A DNA stretch of 64,000 bases from Panulirus ornatus (taxonomy: Eukaryota; Arthropoda; Malacostraca; Decapoda; Palinuridae), in assembly GCF_036320965.1 (NCBI RefSeq), contig NC_092251.1, positions 5,921,001 to 5,985,000 on the forward strand, written 5' to 3'. The position numbers and the translations under genes were made by a program. Of this stretch, positions 35,752 to 48,876 are shown piece after piece. Every line of letters starts with the position of its first letter. The first letter of the stretch is position 1. Under the pieces are notes generated by a model that saw nothing but the letters and a program-made list of their open reading frames with translations, did no database searches and was not told the origin of the DNA.

Positions 35752-35948
35752 ACCACTACTCTGGTATGAGCCAGTTAATCACCTGGAATCTCGTATAATG
35801 CTCGTGAGAGTGCGAGTGATCTGTGTGTGTGATCATCTGTGGGGATGGAGGTGTGTGGTGCGGCTGAGGTGAGAGAGGGAGGGGGGTTCCGTGCGTTCTT
35901 CATCATCATCTGAGCCCATATTTCCCTTCCCCCCTCATAACTAAAATG

Positions 35949-35950
<2 letters not shown>

Positions 35951-36028
<78 letters not shown>
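35951..36028. repeat. (CT)n microsatellite
   Basis: About 39 CT units, followed by about six CAT units. Confidence 0.98.
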
Positions 36029-36033
<5 letters not shown>

Positions 36034-37784
36034 CATCATCATCATTATCGCCGTATTCTTAGAGATGAAAAAAAAGAGATGGATAGGTATAGAGATGAGT
36101 CAGTTCGACTGCCTCCCATCTACCCATCCATCTCCCAATACTCACTTGACCTCATCTCAGCTCACCTCACCCCACCTCACCTCACCTCCGTGCATTGCTC
36201 AGTATGCGCGCCCCCTCCCCCTCCCCCTCCGCCGGACCAACCTGTTCCACGGCCCAACAATACAATCGAAAATTGGTGAAAATTTCAAGCAGACGTGAGC
36301 TTTAAACTAATGACGTTTCTGCTGTTTAGACGTGTGTTGCCCCCCCGCCCAGGACTGACGCACAACCCACATCTCGTCCTTTTAAGTCTCCTCACCGAGA
36401 TTCTTGTTCAGTTTACTTGCGTCACTAAGTCATGTATACATTACATACATATGTGTGAGGTGAGGCGACGCTCATCATTTCATGACTTTACCTAGGGAGT
36501 GTGAGGTGCAGCATGTTGGGGGGAGGTGGGTGCCATGTGGATCAGGGCGGCTGTATGAATGTATGTATGTACGTACACCTTCTCCATCGCTCTATATTCC
36601 TCCGGTGGGTTCCGTTCTCGCCTAAGTAAACGAAGACCATTCAAACCGTGGGGAGGATATCCTTCGTCCCCCTCCTTGGAAATAGGGAAGGCCTGCTGCC
36701 TCCCTCCCCCTCCTCCTCCTAGTCCTCCTCTCCCCCCCTGGCCACACAGACATACACACACACACAGTCGGACACATGCTGGACAACGCCCTCACTGACC
36801 GCTCTCTGTCACTCTCCTCACCCGAGGATGAACTCGGAATTTTAAATTCCTGCCTGGAGGAGGAGGAGGAGGAGGAAGGCAACCAGCCAGCGACGGCACT
36901 CAACCATCATCCACCGTTGACCACACGTCCTTCATCCACGAAAGAATCCCCTACTATTTTCGTATAACATGACCACTTGTACACCACGTTCCCTTTAGAC
37001 AAATTTGGGTGACCTGAGACTGAACTTTAAGTCTATCTGTCTCTCTAGTTGTATACAGACAAAGCAATTCAACGACAGCATGGGTGAGGGGGCACAAGTC
37101 AATGACAGCATCGGTGTAGGGCAGCAGGAACGTCAGCATGGGTGAGGGGCAGAAGGGATCGTCCCTCTCCTGTAGTGGTGCGGGAGGGAAGACCTTCAGG
37201 GTCTGCCCGCCACGACCTCATCCACCTCATAAAAATATCTGACCTTACTGGAATTGGTTTTACAATTCAATTGAGCGGCGGGCCGCCCCGACTAGGACTT
37301 TGAAAGGACACTCCTCAGGTCCCCTTACTTAACTCCTAAAAAAAGAGAACCGAAATCAAAGAAAAATAAGTCGCTGGGATGATTGGGATTTTCAGAGGCA
37401 GTCTGTACGTGCGCTGAACGAACAGCTTATGAAAAACTGAAGTATGATACGTAGAGAATTATGGTGATGCAAACTGAAACATTATATGCAAAGAATTATG
37501 GTGACACTAATATACTAATGACCTTCCGTGTGTGTGTATGTATGTACGTCTGGAACTATTCAACCGTAATTACCCACCAGTACAGTACGGGAAGGGAACT
37601 GTATACTTATGGAGGTCCCATCTCTTGCGTGTAAACTACCTACGTGTAATTACCCAGTTGTGCTGTGCGGAGAGGGACTTCATTCCACTCGTGGGGCCTC
37701 AACACACTTTCTTCTCTATCATACAAGTATTGTAGACTTAGGTGTTCTGTCCACATTGCTGTCTGATAACTCTAATACGTTCAT

Positions 37785-37818
<34 letters not shown>

Positions 37819-37880
37819 TATACTATAACTGGGACTGACATACCTCGGCGTCTGAGCTACACTGGGGCTGTACCACTGGT

Positions 37881-37883
<3 letters not shown>

Positions 37884-37947
<64 letters not shown>
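37884..37947. repeat. (GA)n microsatellite
   Basis: About 32 GA units. A (GT)n array lies at 37785-37817. Confidence 0.98.
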
Positions 37948-37948
<1 letters not shown>

Positions 37949-38141
37949 GGTCAATCATCAGGAGACACACTGTAATCAACAACAACAACAACAACACCCG
38001 CCGTCCCCTTTACCCCCCCCCCTGCCAGAGCTGCAGCAGGGGCTCACGATCATGTACCATACACTCTACCCCCACCCCATAACTCCCTCCTCCCTCCAAT
38101 ACCCTGTTAAATATAAATGAATGGATATATGCACTTTGTTC

Positions 38142-38257
<116 letters not shown>

Positions 38258-38801
38258 CACACACATAAATGTATAATATGAAGTGGGACGATGCGAGTCG
38301 CTTTATGATACCGAGATTAACCCCTTCTGGGCAGGACCTCCTGCCGGTGTACATAGCCCCACACCCACCCAACCCCTTCCTCCAACACCCCTAACAGAGA
38401 GCTGGCGGCCAGCGCTGTCATGTATATAGAGCAATAAATAGAGTAACTTAGAAACTAGAGTACCTTTGAGTGTGTGTACTCTCCGTACTCTAGCATTAGC
38501 TCGTAAGATTAAAATGATATATTAAAAAAGAGAGAGAGAGAGAGTGAGAGAGAGTGTGAAAAATGAACTATACATCATATTTTGTTTGTGGAGACTAACC
38601 ATTGCAAGATACTTAATAAGATGTCCATTGTCCATGTGTGACAAGCTTAATTTTATACACAGTTAGTCTCCCAATGATGATTCCAAAGGTACAAAATGCA
38701 CTATATATATATATCTATAAATATATATAAATATATACATGTATATCTAAGTTTTGAGTTGCCTGTTACTTGCGAGGTTTATGGAAGGAATTCTATGATT
38801 A

Positions 38802-38815
38802 TTATTATAATTGTA

Positions 38816-38850
<35 letters not shown>
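38802..38850. repeat. (ATT)n microsatellite
   Basis: About 15 ATT units in an AT-rich context. Confidence 0.93.
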
Positions 38851-38914
38851 CATTATTGTCATTACTGGTGCTGAGTGTCGTTATGTATGCAAGAGTATTA
38901 AATAATGAGGGTGT

Positions 38915-39355
38915 AAACAATGGTCCAGCTGTGACGCTTTCATGTAAACAGTGGCCCAGCTATGACCATTTTCTCTAAACAATGGTTCAAATATTACCAT
39001 TTGCTGTAAACAATGGACCAGCTGTGACCATGTCCTGTAAACATTGGTTCAAATATTACCATTTACTGCAAAAAATGGTCCAGCTGTGACCATGTCCTGT
39101 AAAAACTGGTTCATATATTGTCATTACTGTAAAAATGGTCCAGCTGCGACCATGTCCTGTAAACATTGGTTCATATATTGACATTTACTGCAAACAATGG
39201 TCCAGCTGTGACCATGTCCTGTAAACATTGGTTAACATATTGTCATTTACTGCAAACAATGGTCCGGCTGTGGCCACATCCTGTTAACATTGGTTCAAAT
39301 ATCGTTTACTGTAAACAATAGTCCAGCTGTGACCATGTCCTGTAAACAATGGTTC
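38915..39355. repeat. 62-bp minisatellite with CAGCTG and GTAAACA motifs
   Basis: About seven copies at 60-62 bp spacing (TGG of TGGTCCAGCTGTGACCATGT at 39076, 39136, 39198, 39260). Most copies contain CAGCTG (E-box) and GTAAACA (forkhead core), plus GGTTCAAATATTACCATTTA-like sequence. Function unknown. Confidence 0.9.
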
Positions 39356-39464
39356 ATCTGTAAAACTCTGGCTGCCAGGATTATAATGTGTTGTACTTAA
39401 TCCTTAATGGAACACAAACATGAGCTTATGTACTGACAGCAATTTAATTATAATAATAAAGGCG

Positions 39465-39468
<4 letters not shown>

Positions 39469-39551
<83 letters not shown>

Positions 39552-39615
39552 AGGAAATACACAGTTTCATACAATGTACAAATGCACACGCATTTCTGCA
39601 CATGCAAACCAATAT

Positions 39616-39692
<77 letters not shown>
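39469..39692. repeat. Two (TA)n arrays around a 70-bp spacer
   Basis: About 40 TA units at 39469-39549 and about 36 at 39620-39692. The spacer carries ATACACAGTTTCATACAATG and TGCACACGCATTTCTGCACA, with no coding value. Confidence 0.97.
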
Positions 39693-39695
<3 letters not shown>

Positions 39696-39895
39696 ACGCC
39701 TGTATGTTTGTATATAATTCCCGAAATTTGGAGAGCATTTGCCCACTGCAGCTATAGCTTGTGCGCTCCCTGCCGAACTTTTTTGCTTGTTCAGTGTTTG
39801 TGTGAGAGACGCGTCGTTCGAGCTTAGGCGACAAAGTTTAGGAGGCTTCGGGTTGCCTGGTGACCACGAAGATCACATGGCTTGATATTCCCCTA

Positions 39896-40120
39896 CCTCC
39901 TCCTCCTCCTCCTCTCCTCTTCCTTTCTTCCCCCCCCCCCTCCCCATTCCTCCCCTTCTCTCACTTCTCCCCCCCCCCCCCCCCCCCGCATCTATCTACA
40001 CTGGTGCGTAATCTCAGAGACAATCCTTTACAGCTCTTCTCTCACTGGATCTCTTCCTGTTGCTCACGCGACCGACACAGGTTTTAACCCCCCCCCTCCC
40101 ATCCCCCCCCCACACCCCCG
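39896..40120. repeat. Pyrimidine/poly-C rich tract
   Basis: CTC triplets and several C-runs, the longest about 18 near 39970-39987. More C-runs lie near 40088-40112 and 40296-40310. Long G/C homopolymers may impair assembly here. Confidence 0.85.
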
Positions 40121-40410
40121 CAATGTATATGCCAAATATAGAGGGTGTCATCGAGAACCTTCACAATGTGATGATGTTTTTATGTAATTCATGTATGTGT
40201 TTTAAATGGACACACGGAGAGAACGGGGTCGACGTATGATGACTGTAGTTGTATGATGAGGATGTATGATGAGCAGTCATCATACGTGCCTTCGCCCCCC
40301 CCCCCCCCCACCTCCCAACTCACTCACTTTCCCTTCACCATATAGACTGTATGTGTAAATAACTCACCCTATTTTTTGAACATGTTTGGAATACAAAAAA
40401 AAATAATGTT

Positions 40411-40416
<6 letters not shown>

Positions 40417-40466
<50 letters not shown>
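40417..40466. repeat. (GT)n microsatellite
   Basis: About 25 GT units. Confidence 0.98.
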
Positions 40467-40468
<2 letters not shown>

Positions 40469-41659
40469 TAACGCTGGTGCAAAGCCAGTCCAGGAGGGTT
40501 GTATACAGAGGGTGAGCTTCGTTAAGAGGGGAGTCTCCTCCCTATTGCGTCTTGGGGTTTACATATAGCGGCTAACCTGCTATATATATCTCGGGTTGAA
40601 TATAGCGGAAAGGTTCTGACGCAGCGGTGTATATATATATCTATATATACCCTGTGGCTATAGCGCTTGGTTGCTCTGGCTTGTATATTTTTTCTTTATT
40701 ATCATTATTATTATCATTCAAGTGTAGCATTCATGTTGAGAGACACAAGGACTCTTCACCAAAGGGAAAACTGTGCCAATTTGTTATGGTATCAATGAAT
40801 GACGAACATGAATGCTTGTAGATAAATCACTCCCAGTGGTGGAGGCTGGCACACCCGATGGTTCCCATCTCTGAGATACATAGATGTAGTGCTTAGAATA
40901 TATGATCATTCCCAAAACTATAGGTAATACAGATAAAAGCATTCCAGTCTCTTAGCAGAGGATACTAGATGATGGATTCTAGCCGAGGTCTGGACTCTAG
41001 ACCCTGACAGATATCTAGTTTCTAGACCCCCCCCATCCCCCAGCAAAAAAAAAAGGGGGGCTTTTTACAGGCATTCTGTATGATCATGACGAAGCCAAAC
41101 AGAGCAAGACCCCGCCGGTTGCTGTCCCTTCTCAAAGACACTATAGTACAATGTGTTATGTAAATAGGTTTTTTGTACATGGCATGAAAATCTTTTTTTC
41201 TTTTTTTTTTTCCCCGAGTCGTTCTCTGTCAAGCACCAGAGGGTCTTGGTCAGCCGGGATTTTAGGGAATTTGTTGGCAGACAGACAGACAGAGGTTCTG
41301 TGTCAATGATCATCTGGACGATGGGATCTCATCGTCTCTCTGGATGTGTGACTTAACATGAACAAATAAAGTTATACAGATGGTATGTCCTGGTGTTTTC
41401 CTTCACTCTCCTTTATGACCATATCCTGATGGAGGGGTAGCCGAGCTGAAGGGTGTTTGCCCTGGCCATATCCTGTTAGAGTACCATAGATAAGGGTTTC
41501 TGCTCGAACCTTAATGAGTTTCAAGGAGACATACAAAAAAATAATGGGTTCTGAGAACAAGAACCAAAAGCTCCAAAATCAAGGAAATCCTATGGACAAT
41601 AAATTTGGACGCATAACTTGTAACAAAAGTCAGATTAAAAAGCACTATAAAAACTGAGG

Positions 41660-41735
41660 TGAAAATGCTGGAGTAATTTTCTTATTCCAGTAACAGTGGT
41701 GTTCCTTAGGGGTCTGTCCTATCGCCTACACTCTC
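41660..41735 (+). pseudogene. RT motif trace (GVP*GSVLSPTL)
   Basis: One plus frame reads SSNSGVP, a stop (TAG in place of CAG), then GSVLSPTLSL. This is the conserved template-grip motif of Jockey/CR1-type RTs. Flanking sequence, including an uninterrupted 155-codon stretch in another frame at 41739-42206, could not be aligned to RT by eye. It is probably a short relic. Confidence 0.45.
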
Positions 41736-42289
41736 CTTGTGGCTTTTCCTCCAACTCTCTATCAACCACAGTGGAGTCGAAAGCATGTCCTCTCACTTGA
41801 TTCTCCTACTATCACCCCTCTACAACCATCCCCTCTTCCTCTCCCTGCTCTACTGGTATCATTAGAGCCACAGCTGTCACTAACTTTCTGCGTGCGTACG
41901 TCACTAAAGTTTGGACCCATGGCACGCATCTGGCTGCTGCTTCCCATAGTTTCTGTTTGGAGACAAATCACACGAGGGATTCCATTCTGCAAGAAATCTT
42001 ACAGCGAAGCTGTAGATTTGTTCCACCCAACATTTTCCCCTTTTTCTACAAACTCTCAGCCTCTTGAAGTCAGGTCTCTAACCACCATTAAAGCTATTCT
42101 TTTTTCTTATTCTGCTTTCCTTTCAACCAATAATGGCTATGTGCAAACGACAGCTGTGGACTTATTACAACTACCAAGTGCAGCTTTTGGAAAAAAAAAA
42201 TCTTAAAGTACACCTGAAAGTATACTGATGGTACAGATGATGTGGAAAGGGGGCTTTCTCCCTCATACCATGGTGGAGGGCCAGTGGAG

Positions 42290-42610
42290 AACTGGTTGTG
42301 GAGGACGGTGCTGGAGGTCGGGTGACAAGTGTTGATATTGGTGATACAGTGTTGGAGGAGGAGGAGAGTTAAAGGGCTAATGTTAGAATGTTGTACTGAA
42401 AAAAGGGTGTTGGAGGAGGAGTTGGAGGGCTAATACTGGAGATGTCGTGTTGGAGCAGGGTGTCAGAGAGAATGTTGGAGGGCTAACACTACAAAGGTAG
42501 TGTTGGAGGATGAATATCGTTGGAGGACGAGTGATCACGGACGAGTACGTCGAGACGTGTGACTTGTGTTGGAGGGTGAGTGTTGAAGGACAAGCGTTGG
42601 AGCACCAGTG
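42290..42610. repeat. Decayed GTTGGAGGA minisatellite
   Basis: GTGTTGGAGGA, GGGCTAATGTTGGAG and similar phrases recur more than ten times at irregular 20-40 bp spacing. Confidence 0.75.
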
Positions 42611-43286
42611 CCAGGCGATGAGTGGCGGAGAATGGCACACGGGGGCAAATGATCACCTGTAACTCAAAGGCTCAAATGACTCGGTGCCCGGGATGGAACC
42701 ACCGATGGGGACTGAAGGGGGGAAGATCTATCAGGATTGCTGGAGTTGAAGGGCACTGAGAAGGAGACCAGAAGGATGACGTGAGACCACGACAACATCC
42801 CCCAGACTGGGGCGACGACCTGAGCGGAGGACGACCAGAAGGACACCAGAGAGCGGAGGATCAAGGAACCCCAGGCCAGGCAACAACAATGAAAGGTAAA
42901 CAACCCATTTTCTCATGCTTGTTTACACTGTTTATCACCAGTTGCATCTTCAGTACCTGCATTGGTTATACATTTTATATGACGGATGTATGTGGGGACA
43001 AGAGATATAGCCTGAACTTGGTCAAGAATGCCACAAGAGTTATCATAACTGTAATACTAAGATTATGCATTCAAGAGCATAAATCTAACTTCTCTGACAA
43101 TTACAGGTTTGGGAAGTGGACTTATCGTCAACACATGATGACTCTTGGTGAAAATACATTAATTTTTGCCACACTATCGCGTGTATATCTCTAATATATA
43201 GGAACACTATAGTTCCAGTTTGGTCCACTGATGAAGGTAGGTGTTCACGGCATAGTCCATATATCCTCAGTCGGATCCAAAGCATG

Positions 43287-43290
<4 letters not shown>

Positions 43291-43339
<49 letters not shown>
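43291..43339. repeat. (CA)n microsatellite
   Basis: About 24 CA units. Confidence 0.98.
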
Positions 43340-43342
<3 letters not shown>

Positions 43343-43439
43343 GATATACTGATACGTCATATCATCCACTTGCCTCGTTCTGATGGCGTAACAACAGGCG
43401 TATTCACCTGTCTGTCTGTGACAATAAGGACAAAGACAA

Positions 43440-43680
43440 GGACAAGGCTGAAGAACACAGCTCACAGGGGAGGCATCAGCGTCTGCATGAGTTCGAATCC
43501 TGGGCTCGTCAGTCCCATGAGTGTGTGAGCAACATCTTTACAGAGAGCACTGGGCCAGTGGATGACATACCCCTGGAGTGCCAGAAGAAGTCCTTCGATA
43601 CACTGCACTATCGCATGATGAAGCTGGGACGTCGTGGCTGCGGTCAACACTCCACCCTCGGAAATCAATCATCTCCCACT
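43440..43680 (+). pseudogene. RT relic, fingers/palm segment
   Basis: A plus frame gives HECVSNIFTESTGPVDDIPL followed by ECQKKSFDTLHYRMMKLG (43530-43628). This resembles the SCVTNL...VDVIYLDFQKAFDTVPHRRL block of Jockey/CR1-type RTs, with Asp of the LDF motif replaced by Glu and small indels. The 24-bp satellite starts just after it. A B-box-like GTTCGAATCC at 43492 is inside the relic and is probably coincidental. Confidence 0.55.
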
Positions 43681-43699
43681 TAGGTTAAAACCGACTTAC

Positions 43700-43980
43700 C
43701 CTTGAGACAACACCACCTCACTCTTGGGTCAACCACATCTCACCCTCAGATCAACAGCGCCTCACCTTGGGACGACACCATTTCATTCCTGGTTCAACCA
43801 CACCTCACTCTTTGGTCAGCTATACCTCACCCTTGGATCATCAACATCTCACCCTTGGATCAACACCTCCTCACTCTTGGATCACCAACACCTCACCATT
43901 GGAACAACACTACCTAACTCTTCGGTCACCAACACCTCATCATTGGACCAACACCACCTCACTCTTGGAACTCATTAGGC
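43700..43980. repeat. About 24-bp minisatellite
   Basis: About 11 copies of ACCTCACTCTTGGATCAACA plus four bases. Spacing is close to 24 bp, so three in-frame translations stay open (for example HLTLGSTT-like repeats). Confidence 0.88.
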
Positions 43981-44576
43981 ACCACATATGCAGAGTACAC
44001 TCCCTGCACTGGACAGTTAGGTACCTACATCTCAACTCCGGATCAGCAAACCCCGTGGCCAGGGTGGGAGACGTGGAGTACCGACATCAACCATGAATTC
44101 CTCCCTGCTGAAGATGGCGGTCATGTGCCTCACCCAGGGAAGAGGGAGGGAGGGAGGAGGGGTCGGGCGGCGGCCTGCCCCACCCTTACCGTACAACTTC
44201 TATAAACACGACACTTAACCTCGCCAGAAATTCGATGTTTATAAAATTTAGTCTTGTTGTCGGATGGCTTTGTCGTAACAGGGAGCTGCTGACTTTGTCG
44301 TAACAGGGAGCAGCTGACATTCCTCCGCTGATCTTCACAAGCCACAGTAAAAGAATCTTGTCTTTTAATATGGCTGTGTTACGAGGGCACCTGCTATGTG
44401 TACATGGCGAGGGAAGAACGAACGTGGAAACGTTACGCGTCTCTCCATTTCCCTCCGTGTGGTAGTGTGCTGTGAGGAAGGTGGCCAGATGACGTACACA
44501 AACGGGGCCAAACATCATTTCAGCCGCCAACACAATTTTCTCAACGTTCTTTAAATTTCATATGCTTAAATCTGTT

Positions 44577-44577
<1 letters not shown>

Positions 44578-44635
<58 letters not shown>

Positions 44636-44714
44636 TAATGATAATAATAATAATAAAATGATAATAATGATTATAACAATTAATAATAATAACATTACTA
44701 TTTAATATCATTTG

Positions 44715-44782
<68 letters not shown>
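44578..44782. repeat. (AAT)n/(ATT)n microsatellite
   Basis: AAT units on the left, a short mixed spacer, AAT again, then ATT near 44763-44782. The end is a small palindrome. Confidence 0.95.
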
Positions 44783-45633
44783 GTTATTATCATTATTAAG
44801 TTATACGGGAAAAAAGTACTTAACTAACATCAGCCTCAAAGGTCGTAGGGGAACGTTTGAAATATCTGTCGTGCTCGTGAACCCATTTGCATTGGTAACT
44901 TCGCCCTGTTGATACTTATCAACTTTACTACTATGATAATTATAATCATTATCTATTTATCTCTATCATAATTACTATCATTTCTGATGTTACTATTACT
45001 AAGTAATATGCCTATTGATGTCTTTATCGTAAGAGCATTTGCATAAAGTACGATGAACAAATTGATTCCTTCTTCGAAGTGAATTCAAAAGTCTTTAGTA
45101 TCTAATTCCATAAACAAACCAGATTCAATAACTCCTATGATAAAGATATTTTCAAGTGTAATTATATTAAAAAAAAAAATGCCTGTCTTTATCTTTAAGA
45201 GCAATGAAGATAGCGCAGGATAAGCACATTTCTTTATCGGAGATATCAGTGTATCACTATTACTTTCAGCATATTTCTGAAGATAACATCAGAGATGAAG
45301 GATATACATCATGCATTACAAAAAAAAAAAAAAAATACTAGTTGGTTTAGGACTAGTTTTCTACCACTGTCGCAAATTCGTTAAAATGATCCAAACTACG
45401 GTGAAATGTCGGGATACAGAGAACGGAAGAAGGATGGCCATGGAAACTGAAGAGGTGACGGAACTCCGCCCCACCGCACGCAACCACGACACTCACCATC
45501 ACCTCCCTACCTCTCTCTCCTGTCTGTCAGTCTGTCAGCTGGCGACCTTGGGTTCTCATCATGGGTTGGCATTAGCCTACTCACCCAGTAGTCCCATACT
45601 GTAAGAACAGCAGCCCCTCAAACGTCGACCACC

Positions 45634-46222
45634 ATGTGTGTGGCTGAGAGCAATTTCCAGAGGGGTCGACCCACCATAATGAGTTCCCAGGAAAAAAAAC
45701 AAAAAACATTAGTCATCGAATGTCAAGATACTGCGGGCATGGCTGGTGGCTGTTCACCAGTGTTACCCACTGACCAAGACCTGATAACCATCAACATGAC
45801 ACACTTGGCTAAAAGAGGTCGCTCTAAGAATGCTGGTGATATGGACGGGCGCGGGAACTTCAAGGTTTTAAGCGGACCATCTCTACAGATGCACGAGATC
45901 TGCCAGACCCTCCTCGTTCCATCCCTTGTGAGGTGAGTGCACAAGTGGCGCCTTGATGTAAAAGATATCAATGCCATGCTACCACAATACCACATCAATA
46001 TTTCATAAGGCAAGTTTAGCTTAACAAAACACAGTTTACCGAGTACGTGAGGAAGGTAAGAATGTTTTAGTATAAACTTGAACAGATAAAAGTGTTTGTG
46101 TTACGCGCAGCGGGTGTGACGATAGTGAAAACTGTTCTGAGAACCGCACTTCACCTGTCCATGTTTGTAAACCTGTTCAGACTTCCTCTCTTCTAGCTAG
46201 CTATCCAGGAGGAACTTTGTAG
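45634..46222 (+). CDS. Candidate two-exon gene, unknown protein
   Basis: Exon 1 (45634-45932) starts with ATG in strong context (ACCACCATG). It stays open for 99 full codons and ends at GAG|GTGAGT, leaving two bases. The acceptor TTACGCGCAG (ending 46110) opens exon 2, whose first base completes a Ser codon. It then reads GCDDSENCSENRTSPVHVCK and 16 more residues to TAG at 46220-46222. The model encodes 136 residues, polar, with a Lys/Gln patch (EKKQK) and no signal peptide, membrane segment or domain I recognise. The pyrimidine tract is weak. The segment is free of microsatellites. The alternative is a chance ORF. Confidence 0.25.
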
Positions 46223-46286
46223 CTGTTGTCTTGACTTGTCTTTAAACAGTTTTCACAAGGACTCTGTCTCTTGTCTTCGATTGTCT

Positions 46287-46290
<4 letters not shown>

Positions 46291-46365
<75 letters not shown>
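46291..46365. repeat. (CA)n microsatellite
   Basis: About 37 CA units. Confidence 0.98.
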
Positions 46366-46368
<3 letters not shown>

Positions 46369-47134
46369 CACAGGGACTTTGTACTGACTGTCTTCTACTG
46401 ATATCAAGTAGTTGTATCATTCTGATTGTCTAAGTTTTGTCCTCACCTGTCATGGCACTCACCACCTGAGCTGTGCTTGATTGTGTTGTCTTCTTGTTTT
46501 CATGTCGGCGTCGCGAAGCCTCTGTGAGGATCCTATCACATATAAAGCACAGGACCTCTTTGGGGTTCCCACCACAGGAACGTGGGGTCATCATCAGACG
46601 TGCACCCGTCCCTTTGGTCGTCATCCATACACGGGGTCGTCATCCGTCATCATCAACCAGGAGCCCTGAGTCGACGAAGGATGACGCGCCAGATGCTGCG
46701 TCCTGGCGTCTGTGGCGTTGTTTCCGGGTTGAGGCCTGGCCACAGGTACCCTGGAGGGGGGACGGGGTCGGTGGCGGTGGGGAGACGACCCGGGGCGTTG
46801 ATGGTGGGGAGAGAGAAAGGCCGAGGTGTCTACGGTGGGAAGAAGGCTTGGGGTGTTTGTGGAGAGTACTGCCTACACCACCACATTCAGTTCTTCTCCC
46901 CTCGCTCTATCTCCCCTCCAGTTCTACTCTCCTTCCCTTCCCCTCGACACAACCCCTCCCCCTCCACCTCTCCCGACACATCCCCCTTCAACTGAACTTC
47001 CCCTCTCCCCTGTACTCTCAACTCTCTCTTCTATTCTTCCTCCCGATCTACTCCTCCCCGTGTCCTCAACCGCTTCCGGTATACCTCTTCTCCATTAACT
47101 CTCCCACAACACTCTTCCTTACCTATCCCCTCTC

Positions 47135-47138
<4 letters not shown>

Positions 47139-47222
<84 letters not shown>
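47139..47222. repeat. (GA)n microsatellite
   Basis: About 42 GA units. It lies 340 bp from the inverted (CT)n at 47562. In between, GGTCGTCAT-like phrases recur about every 20-30 bp (47248-47395), a decayed repeat also seen near 46585-46650. Confidence 0.97.
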
Positions 47223-47225
<3 letters not shown>

Positions 47226-47560
47226 GTCTCTCTTGGGATATAGCTAGAGGTCGTCCTAACAGAAGATGGGGTCGTTATCCTAGCAGTATATAAGGACGTC
47301 ATATAAGTAGAGGATCGTCATCCTGGGAAAGTATATGGTCGTCATTCCATCAGTGTGTGGGTCGTCATCTTGAGGGCAGACAGAGGTCGTTACGACAACT
47401 ATTGGGCTTAGTAGTAGGTGGGTGTGTGTGTGTGTGGGGGGGGGGGGGTTGTCGTAGTAACGTGGGAGGAGGGCAACTCCCACAGTTGATCCCAACAACA
47501 GAAGTTACAGGCGGGGGGCCCATTTGCTGGGCTCTCACTCCCTCCCACTAACTCTCACAT

Positions 47561-47561
<1 letters not shown>

Positions 47562-47638
<77 letters not shown>
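47562..47638. repeat. (CT)n microsatellite
   Basis: About 38 CT units. Confidence 0.98.
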
Positions 47639-47645
<7 letters not shown>

Positions 47646-47917
47646 TTCGGATGCCATGTCTCTTGCCTTCGCACTGAGAGCAGGCGACTGTGGCCCTCAT
47701 GGCGAGGGAGCACAAGGATCCCCCGCCTAGGCCCGGCCCTGGTCAAGAGTTAGGGCTGCAGATCAATAGAATCGGTTCAAAATAGACGCCGGCCGCTCTC
47801 CTCCTCCTCCTCCTCCTCCTCCTCGAAAAGCGCTTCGTCAGGAGTTTGGCCCTGGTGAGCGGCGGCGGGTTAGTCTTGCCAAGGCAGGGCGCCGCGCGGA
47901 GACTCTACTGTGGCACT

Positions 47918-47919
<2 letters not shown>

Positions 47920-47992
<73 letters not shown>

Positions 47993-48046
47993 CATTCGTT
48001 GCCTGCTTCAGTTACACGATGGCTGCTCCCCACCACCGTGGACACT

Positions 48047-48130
<84 letters not shown>
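47920..48130. repeat. Two (CT)n arrays
   Basis: About 35 CT units at 47920-47989 and about 39 at 48053-48130, separated by 63 bp of unique sequence. Confidence 0.98.
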
Positions 48131-48132
<2 letters not shown>

Positions 48133-48380
48133 GTACGAGAATGTCCTCGGTGAGAGGGAAGGGAGGTGTGTGTGTGTGTGTGTGTGGTTATTCGGTCGAG
48201 TGGCTGGTGCAGTGTGGCGGCGTGGTCGGCACGGCCGCTCCCAAGCCGCCTCTTTTGCTTCCGTTGACCTGTATAAAGTTCAGCGGCCCGAGCCTCTGTA
48301 TCAACACCACCGCTCGTTTGCTGCCAGAACGTGAGGGCTAACCCCACCCCTGCTGTGCTCGGGGCGGTGGGGACACTGGC

Positions 48381-48720
48381 TATTTCTTGGTTAGTTTTTA
48401 AGGACATATACATATCTATATATTTCTTGGCTAGTTTTCAAGGATATATACATATCTATATATTTCTTGGCTAGTTTTTAAGGATATATACATACCTATA
48501 CATTTCTTGGCTAGTATTTAAGGATATTATACATACTTTTACATTTCTTGGTTAGTTTTTAAGGATATATACATACCTATACATTTCTTGGCTAGTTTTT
48601 AAGAATATTATACATACCTATACATTTCTTGGTTAGTTTTTAAGGATATATACATACCCATATATTTCTTGGCTAGTTTTTAAGGGTATATAACTATTTC
48701 TTGGCTATTTTTAGGGCTAA
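48381..48720. repeat. 40-bp minisatellite, A/T-rich
   Basis: About nine copies of TATTTCTTGGCTAGTTTTTA followed by AGGATATATACATACCTATA, starting at 48381, 48421, 48461 and so on. A shorter GGCTATTTCTTGG derivative continues in decayed form to about 49340, so the original array was near 1 kb. Confidence 0.93.
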
Positions 48721-48802
48721 ATATATATATATATATTTGTATATATATTTCTCGGGAAGTTTTTAGGGTAAAATGTCTATATCCTGGCTAGTTTTTAGGG
48801 AT

Positions 48803-48803
<1 letters not shown>

Positions 48804-48874
<71 letters not shown>
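48804..48874. repeat. (TA)n microsatellite inside the 40-bp repeat region
   Basis: About 35 TA units directly after a GGCTAGTTTTTAGGGATCAA repeat copy and before a TTTCTTGGCTACTTTTAGGG copy. The array appears to have expanded from the ATATATA part of one unit. Confidence 0.97.

Positions 48875-48876
<2 letters not shown>

Noticed and set aside
41739..42206. 155-codon ORF as a host gene
   Set aside because: It starts with GTG and lies just after an RT motif in another frame; it more likely belongs to decayed retroelement DNA, although it could not be aligned.
43484..43510. tRNA or SINE B-box GTTCGAATCC
   Set aside because: No A-box or acceptor-like pairing upstream; the site lies inside an RT-like reading frame.
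46473..47243. 256-codon plus-strand ORF
   Set aside because: It runs through Pro/Ser-rich low-complexity sequence into a (GA)n array that supplies its last 30 residues. No domain and no convincing start context.
47846..48334. 162-codon plus-strand ORF
   Set aside because: Mostly Leu-Ser runs from two (CT)n arrays.
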